A stretch of 64,000 nucleotides of DNA from DGNJ01 sp002388905 (lineage in GTDB: Bacteria > Pseudomonadota > Gammaproteobacteria > Pseudomonadales > Porticoccaceae), in the NCBI GenBank assembly GCA_036843405.1, contig DAITSJ010000006.1, positions 89,158-153,157 on the forward strand. Direction: 5' to 3'. The notes beneath the pieces were generated by a model. The model was not told where the DNA came from. It worked only from the letters and a program-made list of their open reading frames with translations, and searched no databases. Shown here piece after piece: positions 52,358 to 60,327 of the stretch; within the stretch, counting starts at the first letter, position 1; each line of letters starts with the position of its first letter. The position numbers and the translations under genes are program-made.

Positions 52358-52606
52358 ATGACCGAGCACGATAAAATCCCACCGCCCGATGACAACGCGG
52401 AGACTAAAAACGATCACTCCTTGCGGGAAAAGTCCTGGAAGCGGGCCACCGGTGAGGCCGTACCGAAAACACTGACGCCCTACGAATGGCTGGAATATTA
52501 CAAACAGTACGGCATACCTGAATCGCATCGCGGGGGGCCCGATCAGGAGCATAAGCGGCCCGAAGGCCTGGTCAAACGACTGAAACACTGGCTGAAGAAC
52601 CGCTGA
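52358..52606 (+). CDS. Small hydrophilic protein, unknown (82 aa)
   Basis: An 82-residue, charged and soluble-looking protein: polar N-terminus (MTEHDKIPPPDDNAETK), a tryptophan-containing centre (LTPYEWLEYYKQYGIPES) and a basic helix at the end (GLVKRLKHWLKNR), perhaps a membrane-surface or nucleic-acid contact. No family recognised. 35 bases after the DUF3429 gene, same strand. Confidence 0.6.
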   Translation: MTEHDKIPPPDDNAETKNDHSLREKSWKRATGEAVPKTLTPYEWLEYYKQYGIPESHRGGPDQEHKRPEGLVKRLKHWLKNR

Positions 52607-52646
52607 CACGCTGGATCGCTATTCACCGTAACGCGCACCCGTCGCA

Positions 52647-53024
52647 CTACCAGTCCAGAAATACATCCTCTGCTTTAAAGTCGTAATTGGCCCTGGTCAC
52701 CCTCTTACGAGCACGACTCTCCCTGATACTACGCTGCACGGCAAGCGACCAGACGGAATGACGATCCACGATGTGGTAGCCGTCGTCGATCAACTCGGCA
52801 GCGATGGCACGCCTTGCAGCAACCGCCTGGTCGTGAACCTGGTAAGGCCCCTGTTGAAGAAGCTTTTCCGGCCGCAGTAAGTCATCCAACCCGGCCACTG
52901 CTATCAGTGTCGCCGTGCCGTCATCCTCGCACCGGATATGCAATTCAATACGGAAATTGTCGCCCCCCTCCAGGACCACCGGAGAGGAATCCGACGAAAC
53001 GGTTTTTTCGTATCGCAATCTCAC
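52647..53024 (-). CDS. Hypothetical cytoplasmic protein (125 aa)
   Basis: A 125-residue protein of mixed alpha/beta character (RLRYEKTVSSDSSPVVLEGG at its start, LHIRCEDDGTATLIAVAG, RAIAAELIDDGYHIVD, ANYDFKAEDVFLDW at its end). A GTG at 53024 is chosen because AAGGAG is exactly 7 bases upstream; the longer frame to 53081 lacks such a site. Not recognised. Convergent with the 82-aa gene. Confidence 0.6.
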   Translation of the reverse strand: MRLRYEKTVSSDSSPVVLEGGDNFRIELHIRCEDDGTATLIAVAGLDDLLRPEKLLQQGPYQVHDQAVAARRAIAAELIDDGYHIVDRHSVWSLAVQRSIRESRARKRVTRANYDFKAEDVFLDW

Positions 53025-53377
53025 GTCAGAGCTCCTTGGTACTGTGGCGGTGGAAAAGCCCGGTACCGGGCAACATGACAATCGTCATGATTGCCCGAAG
53101 TGCTTCTTAAAGCAGCGTGTCCGTCTTGATTATAGGGTTCTCGCACCTGCATCGGCGACTGAAACAGCCGGTTATCGCCCACGGCTTCAAGTCAATCCGG
53201 TTGCAACGCCGGCTGCATGAGCAACTGGTTTGCCGAACCCGGGCACCCACCTGTATGGCTCTGTGCGTTCCTGTACATTACCAGGATAGTGGTTTATACA
53301 TAAGCCGTACACGTGGTCCTTGCCTGCGGTTCTGTGAGAGCGCCTGGGCGGTGTCCCTCGCCCTACCCGCTATTTCC
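53025..53377. other. Intergenic region, no gene supported
   Basis: About 350 bases between a hypothetical gene and SDR7 (stop side). It probably contains the promoter of the minus-strand hypothetical gene. No hairpin with a T run or repeat stands out. The long plus-strand open frame crossing it is antisense to SDR7 and is not a gene. Confidence 0.35.
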
Positions 53378-54082
53378 TCACCAGGGCAATTCGGTGCCGT
53401 CCCAGCTCCAGAAGCGTCCTGTCTTTTCCGGCGTCAACTTGTCGATCACCGACAGCAACTGGCCCGCCGTCCGGTCGGTGGAAAACAGCTTTTCCGGGGG
53501 CACGTTGCGTTGGAAGGGTTTGGACAGCCGTGTATCGCTGGTGCCCGGGTGAAGCGCAGCGACACAGCCGTTGGGCACCTTCACCCGCCATTCGACAGCC
53601 AGGGTTTTCAGGACCATGTTCAGGGCCGCTTTGGAGGCACGGTAGCTGTACCAGCCGCCCAGCCGGTTTTCCTCGATGCTCCCCACCCGGGCGGACACGG
53701 CGGCAAATACGGGCCGCTCGCTTTTTTTCAGCAGCTTCATGAAATGCTTCGCCAACAGCAACGTAGGCAGGGTATTGACCCGGATATTGTCGAGAAAAAA
53801 TTCCGCATCGGCGTGTACGATGGTCTTCTCCGGGCCCTTGTCCTCCCGATGCAGCAGGCCAATACAGTTGATCAGCAGGTCCAGGTCACCGGTCTCGGCA
53901 GCCAGTTGCTCGACGTTTTCCCCGCTGGTGGCGTCCAGGGGGAACCACCGCACCTTTTTCAACGGTTCCGGTGGGTGCCGATACCAGGTGCCCATTACCT
54001 CCGTGATGTCATCCCGCTTGCTGAGACGATCCACAAGGCTCCGACCGATTCCCCCGCTGCCACCGACAATCAACGCCCTCAC
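53378..54082 (-). CDS. SDR family protein, C-factor/CsgA-like (SDR7)
   Basis: A 234-residue short SDR: GGSGGIGRS cofactor motif, GTWYR after strand 2, INCIG in place of NNAG, SARVGS and YRASK. The pattern (VNTLPTLLLAKHFMKLL, GGWYSYRASKAALNM, HPGTSDTRLSKPF) is that of C-factor-like SDRs. It starts with GTG, overlapping the DCC stop by 4 bases, so the pair is coupled. Cytoplasmic; substrate unknown. Confidence 0.85.
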   Translation of the reverse strand: MRALIVGGSGGIGRSLVDRLSKRDDITEVMGTWYRHPPEPLKKVRWFPLDATSGENVEQLAAETGDLDLLINCIGLLHREDKGPEKTIVHADAEFFLDNIRVNTLPTLLLAKHFMKLLKKSERPVFAAVSARVGSIEENRLGGWYSYRASKAALNMVLKTLAVEWRVKVPNGCVAALHPGTSDTRLSKPFQRNVPPEKLFSTDRTAGQLLSVIDKLTPEKTGRFWSWDGTELPW

Positions 54083-54441
54083 TCTTCCGCCCCCATACAG
54101 GGCGTGCAGCCGTAGCGACGGCGGTAGCGCCGCGTGGCCCAGCGCTCATAGACACCCGCAGCGATCCGACTGATAACCGGCCAGTGCAGAGTGGCGAACA
54201 GCCACCCCCAGGAAGTGTGGGACCAGGCGCGAACCGTGGCGTCGACGCCTTTCAGCCACTCGCCATCCGCGGTCCTCAGATGGAGGATTCTGAGCATGGC
54301 GAGGACCGAAGGCTCGCCGGCGCCGGGGTGCAAGCTATGGATATCGACAAAGACCAGCCCGCCGTCGTGGTGCCTCCGGAGGTAGCGTATTTCCCGGCGG
54401 CACAGGGGGCACTGGCCGTCGAAGAATAGAGTATCCTGCAT
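54079..54441 (-). CDS. DCC family thiol-disulfide oxidoreductase-like protein (DUF393)
   Basis: A 120-residue protein with the hallmark start LFFDGQCPLCRREI, a CxxC redox pair, and the family's late Arg-rich tail. A further CTPC near the C-terminus could serve as a second redox pair. DCC proteins are predicted thiol-disulfide exchangers. It lies first in a coupled pair with SDR7 on the minus strand. Confidence 0.85.
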   Translation of the reverse strand: MQDTLFFDGQCPLCRREIRYLRRHHDGGLVFVDIHSLHPGAGEPSVLAMLRILHLRTADGEWLKGVDATVRAWSHTSWGWLFATLHWPVISRIAAGVYERWATRRYRRRYGCTPCMGAEE

Positions 54442-54664
54442 CGCCCAGGACCGAATTGGTATATACAGCGGTTATAGCAGATTTCCCGGAACGCCAACAC
54501 TGGTACAAACCCTCGACAGAGCATAGGAAGGACAACGCCCATTGCCGAACCGGTATTTCAAGGCTCCATCGCTACCGGAACAACCCTATTGGAGAGACAC
54601 ATGGTTCGCGCCCTTGCGCCACTGTATTTTTATGCAGTCTATCGACACGGGCAAAAAACGGACC

Positions 54665-54699
54665 AAAAAAAATGGCCGGAGAAATTATCTCCGGCCATT
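54665..54699 (-). terminator. Rho-independent terminator of the tRNA-Val/tRNA-Asp operon
   Basis: A perfect 11-bp stem (AATGGCCGGAG with CTCCGGCCATT, 7-base loop AAATTAT) is followed on the minus strand by eight T. It begins 15 bases beyond the CCA end of tRNA-Asp. Confidence 0.95.
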
Positions 54700-54713
54700 T
54701 TCAATGGTTTATA

Positions 54714-54790
54714 TGGCGACCCGGAAGGGACTTGAACCCTCGACCTCCGGCGTGACAGGCCGGCATTCTAACCAACTGAACTACCGGGCC
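54714..54790 (-). tRNA. tRNA-Asp (GUC)
   Basis: A full 77-base cloverleaf with encoded CCA (TGG at 54714-54716 on the plus strand). The acceptor GGCCCGG pairs with CCGGGTC; the anticodon stem is CCGGC/GCCGG with loop CTGTCAC, giving GUC; the T loop is TTCAAGT. It is the second gene of a Val-Asp pair. Confidence 0.97.
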
Positions 54791-54806
54791 GCAGTTCTCG
54801 GATTAT

Positions 54807-54882
54807 TGGTGGGTGGTACAGGGGTCGAACCTGTGACCTACGGCTTGTAAGGCCGTCGCTCTCCCAACTGAGCTAACCACCC
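54807..54882 (-). tRNA. tRNA-Val (UAC)
   Basis: A full 76-base cloverleaf with CCA encoded (54807-54809). Acceptor GGGTGGT pairs with ACCACCC; anticodon arm ACGGC/GCCGT with loop CTTACAA gives UAC; T arm ACAGG-TTCGACC-CCTGT. It is 16 bases before tRNA-Asp and is transcribed with it. Confidence 0.97.
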
Positions 54883-55055
54883 TCCGAGAGAGAGGCGCAT
54901 TCTACCGAATTCTTCCGGGCTGTCAAATCCCTTTTGACGGAATTTTCCGGGGACCTGAATCGTGGTCTTGAAGGCACCAGAGAGGCGGCCCGGGCCCTAT
55001 ACATGGCGGTGTCGTACCATTAACATTACCGGCCCCCAAACACCGCCGCACAGCC

Positions 55056-55412
55056 ATGGAAATCTTCAAGGAGTTCTCGTTCGAGGCCGCCCACCGCCTG
55101 CCCAATGTGCCGGAGGATCACAAATGTGCCCGCCTCCACGGCCACTCCTACCATATAACCCTCTATATCGCCGGTCCCGTCGGCGACGACAGTGGCTGGA
55201 TCATGGACTTTGCCGATCTCAAGGAAGCCTTTAGGCCCACCTACAAGGCGCTGGATCACCGCTACCTCAACGATATTCCCGGCCTCGAGAACCCCACCAG
55301 TGAGAATATAGCCCGCTGGATCTGGGCGGACGTCAAACCCCGCCTGCCGGGGCTGTCCCGGGTCGCGGTGCGGGAAACCTGCACCAGTGGCTGCATCTAT
55401 TCGGGGGAATAA
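55056..55412 (+). CDS. queD: 6-carboxy-5,6,7,8-tetrahydropterin synthase (QueD)
   Basis: A 118-residue enzyme of the queuosine precursor pathway, converting 7,8-dihydroneopterin triphosphate to 6-carboxytetrahydropterin. The Zn ligands and catalytic residues are clear: FSFEAAHRLP (His13), KCARLHGHSY (catalytic Cys, two His), LDHRYLND, PTSENIARW and RETCTSGC. The length fits the family. It is monocistronic, with no queC/queE neighbour here and no preQ1 riboswitch that I can see in the 170 bases upstream. Confidence 0.95.
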   Translation: MEIFKEFSFEAAHRLPNVPEDHKCARLHGHSYHITLYIAGPVGDDSGWIMDFADLKEAFRPTYKALDHRYLNDIPGLENPTSENIARWIWADVKPRLPGLSRVAVRETCTSGCIYSGE

Positions 55413-55471
55413 TAGTCCCCCATCGAAGTGGCGGCCCAAGCAACGCCCCTGCACTGCCCGGGTTTCGCCGG

Positions 55472-56233
55472 TTATCCGTTGAGCAGCAGGACGGAGCCCG
55501 CAGCCCGCTCGAAGGCACTCTCAAGCACGTCCCTGGGCGTGGAGGCAATACTGTCGCGAGGCAGCAGCACAAGGTCGCAGGCCGGGTTACCCAGCATGCG
55601 CTGCAGGCGGTTGTGCTCGGACAGCCCGGTATTATCGAGATAGACCCGGGCACCGGATTCAGCCAGCCCCGATAGCAGCGTTCGGGGCACGCGCCGCTCG
55701 GCAATCACGAAAATTTCCCGGGTGTGGCCGTTCTTGACCAGGGCGTGGAGAATCTCCAGTGCCCGCTGGGACTGGGGGCTGTCGTCGTAAACCAGCTTGA
55801 CCCGGTGATAGTACTCTCCTTGAACCGCGTGCCGGGCCCCACGGGGGGTTCGCCGGCCGGGGAAAAAAATATCGCAGTCGCTTCTCTCCAGGGCGGCCGG
55901 GGTCCGCCGGCCGGAGGTGTAATCAAACCGGAACCTGACCCGCCGGCTGGTGGCAAACTCGCTGAACCGCGCCTCCACCGTATAGACCAGTTCCCGATTG
56001 CGACGCTTGAGGGTATCGGCATAAAGATCCCGCTCGGCGCCCGACGAGCGCACCACTTCGGTGGTAAACGGCAACTCGGCAATCTGCTGGAGGAAGATAT
56101 CCTCGACAAACAGCCCCAGCAGGCTGGTATCCAGTCGCTGCGCCATGGTCACCACGGCTTCCAGGGCGGTGCGATTGATGCCCCGGATGTCGATGGGTAC
56201 CAGTATTTCCCGACGCCTTGTATCAGTCGTCAT
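55472..56233 (-). CDS. Universal-stress-like protein
   Basis: A 253-residue protein whose N-terminal part (EILVPIDIRGINRTALEAVV, then LLGLFVEDIF) has the universal-stress nucleotide-binding shape, and whose C-terminal half (VKLVYDDSPQSQRALEIL ... CDLVLLPRDS) repeats it. The start MTTDTRRREI at 56233 falls 11 bases inside the Lon-like gene, so the two are coupled. A link between protease and stress response is plausible. Confidence 0.75.
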   Translation of the reverse strand: MTTDTRRREILVPIDIRGINRTALEAVVTMAQRLDTSLLGLFVEDIFLQQIAELPFTTEVVRSSGAERDLYADTLKRRNRELVYTVEARFSEFATSRRVRFRFDYTSGRRTPAALERSDCDIFFPGRRTPRGARHAVQGEYYHRVKLVYDDSPQSQRALEILHALVKNGHTREIFVIAERRVPRTLLSGLAESGARVYLDNTGLSEHNRLQRMLGNPACDLVLLPRDSIASTPRDVLESAFERAAGSVLLLNG

Positions 56234-58685
56234 CGTTGTCACCCTCATCGCCATCGCCTGGCCTGCCGCGCGAGGCACTGTATTTTTTGCTGAGCTCCAC
56301 CAGGTCCCGGACCCGGGCCATAACCCGCCCATTGATGGAATCGGCCGGGAAATCACCCTTGTCGTCCGGCGTCCCCGCAGGCTGGCCCATCAGTAACTCC
56401 AGGGCCTCGTCCATGGTCGCCACCGCATAGACATGGAAGCGACCCGCCGCTACTGCCTCAATCACGTCGTCGCGCAACATCAGGTGCTCGAGATTTGAAC
56501 GGGGGATCACCACGCCCTGCCCCCCGGCCAGCCCGCGGGCCCGGCAGATGTCGAAAAAGCCCTCGATTTTCTCGTTGACCCCGCCGATGGCCTGCACCTG
56601 GCCGTGCTGGTTCACCGAGCCGGTCACCGCCAGATACTGGCGTACGGGTATGCGCGAAAGCGCCGACAGAAGCGCCGTCAATTCCGCCACCGAGGCGCTG
56701 TCCCCCTCAACGCCGCCGTAGGATTGCTCGAATGCCAGGGTAGCGGACAAGGGCAAAGGCTGATCCCTGGCAAAACGATTGGCCAGGAACGAGGAGATGA
56801 TCATCACCCCCTTCGAGTGAATCCGGCCACCCAGCTTGACCTCCCGTTCAATGTCGAGAACCCGGCCGCTCCCCAGCCGGGCAGTGGCGGTGATACGGGT
56901 GGGCTTGCCAAAGGAGTAGTCGCCGAGCTGGTAGACCGACAGGCCGTTGACCTGGGCGACCCGCTCGCCGGTGGTATCCACGAGCATGATGTCCCGGAGA
57001 ATGCTTTCGTGGGAGCGCTCCCGGAACTGGTCGAGCCGGTGAACGGCGGCGTCGACAGCCTTCTGGACATCCTCGGCGGCAATGGTTTCCGAGCCCCGGA
57101 TTTCCGCCCAATGGTCGCTCTCGCAAAGCAGGTTGGTAAGCCGCCCCATATGCAGGGACAGTTTCTGGTTATCCTGCACCTGGCGGGCGGAATGCTCGAT
57201 GACCCTGGCCACGCCGGAACGATCCAGTGGCCTGATTTCCTCCCGATCCTGCAGGGTGCGGATCAGCCGGGGGTAAGTGGCCGTGCTCTCGCCGTTCCAT
57301 TCCACGTCCTCGGACATGTCTGCGGCAATTTTGAACAATTCGCTGAACTCCGGGTCGTACTGTTCGAGCAGGTAATACACGTGGCGATCCCCCGTCAGTA
57401 CCACCTTGGTGTTGAGGGGGATGGGTTCCGGCTCCAATTGCACCGTACTGGCAAAACTGTACATGTGCTCGAGGGACTGGATGCGAATTTCCCGGGCCCG
57501 CAGGGTGCGCTTGAGGGTTTCCCAGGCAAAGGGATTGGTGAGGACCTTGACGGCATCCAGCACCAGGTAGCCGCCATTGGCCTGGTGCAGCGCCCCGGGC
57601 TTTAGCAGGGTGAAGTTGGTGGTCAGCGTACCCTGTATGGCCACATGTTCGATGCGCCCCACCAGGTTCATAAAGGTGGGGTTGTCCTCATAGATAACCG
57701 GCGCACCATCCAGCTCGCTGTTGTCCACCAGCACATTGACGTGGTACTGGGGAAAGTGGTCGGCGGTAAGCTTGCCGCCCTGCCCCTGTCGGCGATCATC
57801 CTGTTGCTGCCGGAAGGCATCGACATTTTCCACCACGTCGGCCTTCACCGCGTCGATATGCTCCACCACCGCGGGCAGGTCCTCGTAACGCTTACGCAGG
57901 TCCGCGAACAACTGGTCGATGGCCAGCTGACTGAATTCCCTGTTGAGCTCCTTGAGCTTTTCCTTACCCTCTTTCACCAGCGCCGGCAACTGGCGAATAA
58001 TGCTCTTGAGTTCCTCCTTGAGTTCGTCGATTTTTTCCTGGATCTTTTTCTTCTCGTCCTCCGGGAGATCCTCGAATTCGGCGGGTGACAGAATCTTGTC
58101 CTCCTTGACCGGCGCCAGGGTGTAACCCTGAGGTGTCTGGACCAGTGTTATATTCTCCTGACGGGCCTTTTCGTCCAGTTCCCTGAACGCTTTCTGCTCC
58201 CGTTCCGAGTACTCCTCGCCCATTTCCTGGAGGCGGGCCTGGTACTCGTCGCTCTGGAAAGTGGCGGTAATGCTGTCGATCAGGTCCTCGATACAGCGGA
58301 TCATGTCCTCGCGCAACCGGCAGCCCCGCCCGGCCGGCAACCGCAGGGCAACGGGCTTGTGGGAGGCATCGAAGTTGTTGACGTAGCAACAGTCATCAGG
58401 CGGTTCCCGGGCCCCGGCCTTGGCGTTGAGATATTCCTCGAGCAATTCGTGCTTGCCCAGCCCCGTCGAACCCAGCAGGAACATGTTGTAACCCCGATGG
58501 CGGATATCGAGGCCCAGGCGCAGGGCATCCACTGCCCGCTCCTGCCCGAAATGATCGTCCAGGGGCTCAACCTCCGACGTGCTCTGGAAATCGAACGAAG
58601 TCGGGTCACAGGTACGATAAAGCTGGTCGGGTGTCAGGGGATTGCGGAAACCGCCTTCTCGTCGTCGAGTCTCTTGTTCTGTCAT
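56223..58685 (-). CDS. Lon-like ATP-dependent protease (LonB/LonC-type)
   Basis: An 820-residue AAA+ protease of the atypical Lon group. Features in order: nucleotide-binding P-loop LLGSTGLGKHELL near residue 70, a long charged coiled-coil insertion (about 150-270) rich in Glu/Lys, Walker B-like GYLVLDAVKVL, sensor TGDRHVYYLL, and the S16 proteolytic domain with Ser663 (GDSASVAEL) and Lys706 (GGVNEKIEG), 43 residues apart as in classical Lon. It ends with an acidic tail (GDGDEGDNDDD). It has no transmembrane helices, unlike archaeal LonB. Coupled to the following universal-stress gene. Confidence 0.93.
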   Translation of the reverse strand: MTEQETRRREGGFRNPLTPDQLYRTCDPTSFDFQSTSEVEPLDDHFGQERAVDALRLGLDIRHRGYNMFLLGSTGLGKHELLEEYLNAKAGAREPPDDCCYVNNFDASHKPVALRLPAGRGCRLREDMIRCIEDLIDSITATFQSDEYQARLQEMGEEYSEREQKAFRELDEKARQENITLVQTPQGYTLAPVKEDKILSPAEFEDLPEDEKKKIQEKIDELKEELKSIIRQLPALVKEGKEKLKELNREFSQLAIDQLFADLRKRYEDLPAVVEHIDAVKADVVENVDAFRQQQDDRRQGQGGKLTADHFPQYHVNVLVDNSELDGAPVIYEDNPTFMNLVGRIEHVAIQGTLTTNFTLLKPGALHQANGGYLVLDAVKVLTNPFAWETLKRTLRAREIRIQSLEHMYSFASTVQLEPEPIPLNTKVVLTGDRHVYYLLEQYDPEFSELFKIAADMSEDVEWNGESTATYPRLIRTLQDREEIRPLDRSGVARVIEHSARQVQDNQKLSLHMGRLTNLLCESDHWAEIRGSETIAAEDVQKAVDAAVHRLDQFRERSHESILRDIMLVDTTGERVAQVNGLSVYQLGDYSFGKPTRITATARLGSGRVLDIEREVKLGGRIHSKGVMIISSFLANRFARDQPLPLSATLAFEQSYGGVEGDSASVAELTALLSALSRIPVRQYLAVTGSVNQHGQVQAIGGVNEKIEGFFDICRARGLAGGQGVVIPRSNLEHLMLRDDVIEAVAAGRFHVYAVATMDEALELLMGQPAGTPDDKGDFPADSINGRVMARVRDLVELSKKYSASRGRPGDGDEGDNDDD

Positions 58686-58754
58686 TGCCTGTATCCGTTA
58701 CCGATAGATAGGTTCACGATGCCGCCCGGGGCACCTGCTGCGAAGTTTGAAGCA

Positions 58755-59183
58755 TCAGAGATATTCGCCCAGTTGACGCCTTATATGGTCGGCGGTTTCC
58801 TTGGTGAGGTTGACGGGAATCTCTTCGGCAACAAGTTTGCGGGTGTGCTCGCTGAGCTGCTTGCGCAAATGGCCCAGAAAGGCCGGCGGGGCCAGTATAT
58901 AAAGTTTAGTGTACTTGCTGTCGAGGGCTCCGCGATTGAGGACATCCGCCACTTCCCGGGCAAACTGGGCTGCCTCTTCCTTGTGCTGGTCGTTTTCGTC
59001 CGCCAGGGTATGGGTCTGGCCCCGGCCATGGGCGACACCGGGCCGGTCGGTAACCAGTTCCCGCTCCCGTTCCCGGGATGCGCCATGGTATTTGTCTGAA
59101 ATTTCGTGGAGTTGGTCATTGGGCTTGTCGGCCTGGAACAGGCGAAGGCGGCTTGAATCGCAAACAGAAACCCAGATTTTCAT
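58755..59183 (-). CDS. Host-attachment (HAP) family protein
   Basis: A 142-residue protein that fits the family called protein required for attachment to host cells: WVSVCDSSRLRLFQAD at the start, AREVADVLNRGALDSKYTK and LYILAPPAFLGHLRKQLS near the centre, and KETADHIRRQL at the end. Despite the name it is found in free-living bacteria; the fold resembles eRF1-domain-like stress proteins. It is upstream of the Lon-like gene on the same strand, 69 bases away. Confidence 0.85.
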   Translation of the reverse strand: MKIWVSVCDSSRLRLFQADKPNDQLHEISDKYHGASRERERELVTDRPGVAHGRGQTHTLADENDQHKEEAAQFAREVADVLNRGALDSKYTKLYILAPPAFLGHLRKQLSEHTRKLVAEEIPVNLTKETADHIRRQLGEYL

Positions 59184-59228
59184 AGTGACTCCTCTTACGG
59201 AAGTGGACCTGAGATGCTATTAACCTGA

Positions 59229-59347
59229 CACTCAAATAGATAGGAATATCTATTTGAGTGCGCGCCCCGAAGCTGGTCCCGCGAAGCGCTTTGGGTGCGA
59301 GCAAAGCGGGTGCGTCGGGTAAAGCCCTGTACGGCTTTATTAACCCG
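59229..59347. other. Structured intergenic element, two strong hairpins
   Basis: The first hairpin (59229-59260) has a perfect 14-bp AT-rich stem with a GGAA loop; the second (59316-59347) is a two-part stem (CGGGT/ACCCG outside, AAAGCC/GGCTTT inside, with a bulge of ATTA). Between them is a stretch with the repeat GCGAAGCGC/GAGCAAAGCG. Could be a bidirectional terminator or a small RNA. It lies between divergent genes, so a simple terminator is not expected. Confidence 0.5.
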
Positions 59348-59482
59348 GCAATTTTTCATGCCAGTTTGATAAGCATAGTCTCCCCTGGAAACTCTGTTTT
59401 ATCCTGGATCAACGGTTCCGTTTTCCCGCTTCGGCAAGTACAGTGGATAATCGTCGGGAATTCAAACTGCAAACCTAAAGCC

Positions 59483-59770
59483 ATGACCCTTAAAGTCGCG
59501 CTCCTGACCCTGTCCTTCCAGTTGCCTGGCTGTCATTCGCTGAAAGACAAGCGGCGACGCCTGAAACCGCTGCGGGACAAATTCGGCAGCCGCCCGCACA
59601 TCGCCGTTTCGGAAACCGACTTCCAGGATCAGTGGGGGCGTGGCGCCTGGCAATTCGTCGTCATCGGCGACAACCTGCGTTTCATCGACTCGGAATGCGG
59701 CAGGATCGAGGATGCCTGCCATCAGCTCGACGCCTACGTGGTGGACCGGCGGCGGGAATACCTGCTTTGA
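59483..59770 (+). CDS. DUF503 family protein
   Basis: A 95-residue ferredoxin-like-fold protein. The start VALLTLSFQLPGCHSLKDKR and the middle FGSRPHIAVSETDFQDQWGRG match the DUF503 family (YlxP-like), of unknown function though often near RNA/translation genes. The ATG at 59483 is the only one that gives the family's length. It overlaps thpR by 4 bases. Confidence 0.9.
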   Translation: MTLKVALLTLSFQLPGCHSLKDKRRRLKPLRDKFGSRPHIAVSETDFQDQWGRGAWQFVVIGDNLRFIDSECGRIEDACHQLDAYVVDRRREYLL

Positions 59771-60327
59771 ACCGCACCCGGGCATTCCTTGGCATAGCCT
59801 TGCCCGAGGCAACCCGCCGCTGGTTATATCAGCATTATCGCGCGCACCCGGGTTCGAAAGGACAGCGCGCCATCCGGCCGGAGAATTATCACATCACGCT
59901 GGTATTCCTGGGCAATTGCACCGGCGACCAACTGGCATCGTTATCTCATACCCTGGTCGCGGGCCAGCCGCCTTTCACATTGCGGCTGAGCACTATAGGT
60001 CCTTTTCCGGGCACGCCCGCCAGACTATTGGCCGCCCTGTTCGAACCCTGCGATGGTATCGGCAATCTGGTGGACGAGCTGACCCGTTCCCTGGAGCCCC
60101 TGGGCTTTCGCCCGGAGGAAAGGCGTTTTCACCCCCACGTGACCCTGGGAAAGAATCGCCGGCCGTCGGCAATGGAAGCAATACCCCTCGACCTCGAGGA
60201 CGATCAGGGGCAGTTCGAAGTCAATTCATTCGCGCTTTACAAAAGTGAGCTTACGCCGGGAGGAAGCATCTACACGCCGCTGAAAATTTTCCCCCTGCCG
60301 CCACGTTCGCCGGGTCGCAGCCAGTGA
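59767..60327 (+). CDS. thpR: RNA 2',3'-cyclic phosphodiesterase
   Basis: A 186-residue 2H phosphoesterase. Two catalytic HxT motifs are present: ENYHITLVFLG and HPHVTLGK. These enzymes open 2',3'-cyclic phosphate on RNA or tRNA halves. The start is TTG at 59767, which overlaps the DUF503 stop (TTGA) and gives RTRAFLGIALPEA at the N-terminus. The 3' end overlaps the convergent CHAD-like gene by 58 bases. Confidence 0.9.
   Translation: MNRTRAFLGIALPEATRRWLYQHYRAHPGSKGQRAIRPENYHITLVFLGNCTGDQLASLSHTLVAGQPPFTLRLSTIGPFPGTPARLLAALFEPCDGIGNLVDELTRSLEPLGFRPEERRFHPHVTLGKNRRPSAMEAIPLDLEDDQGQFEVNSFALYKSELTPGGSIYTPLKIFPLPPRSPGRSQ

Noticed and set aside
54714..54882. Integrated element at the tRNA pair
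   Set aside because: No integrase, no direct repeat of a tRNA 3' end and no phage genes nearby.
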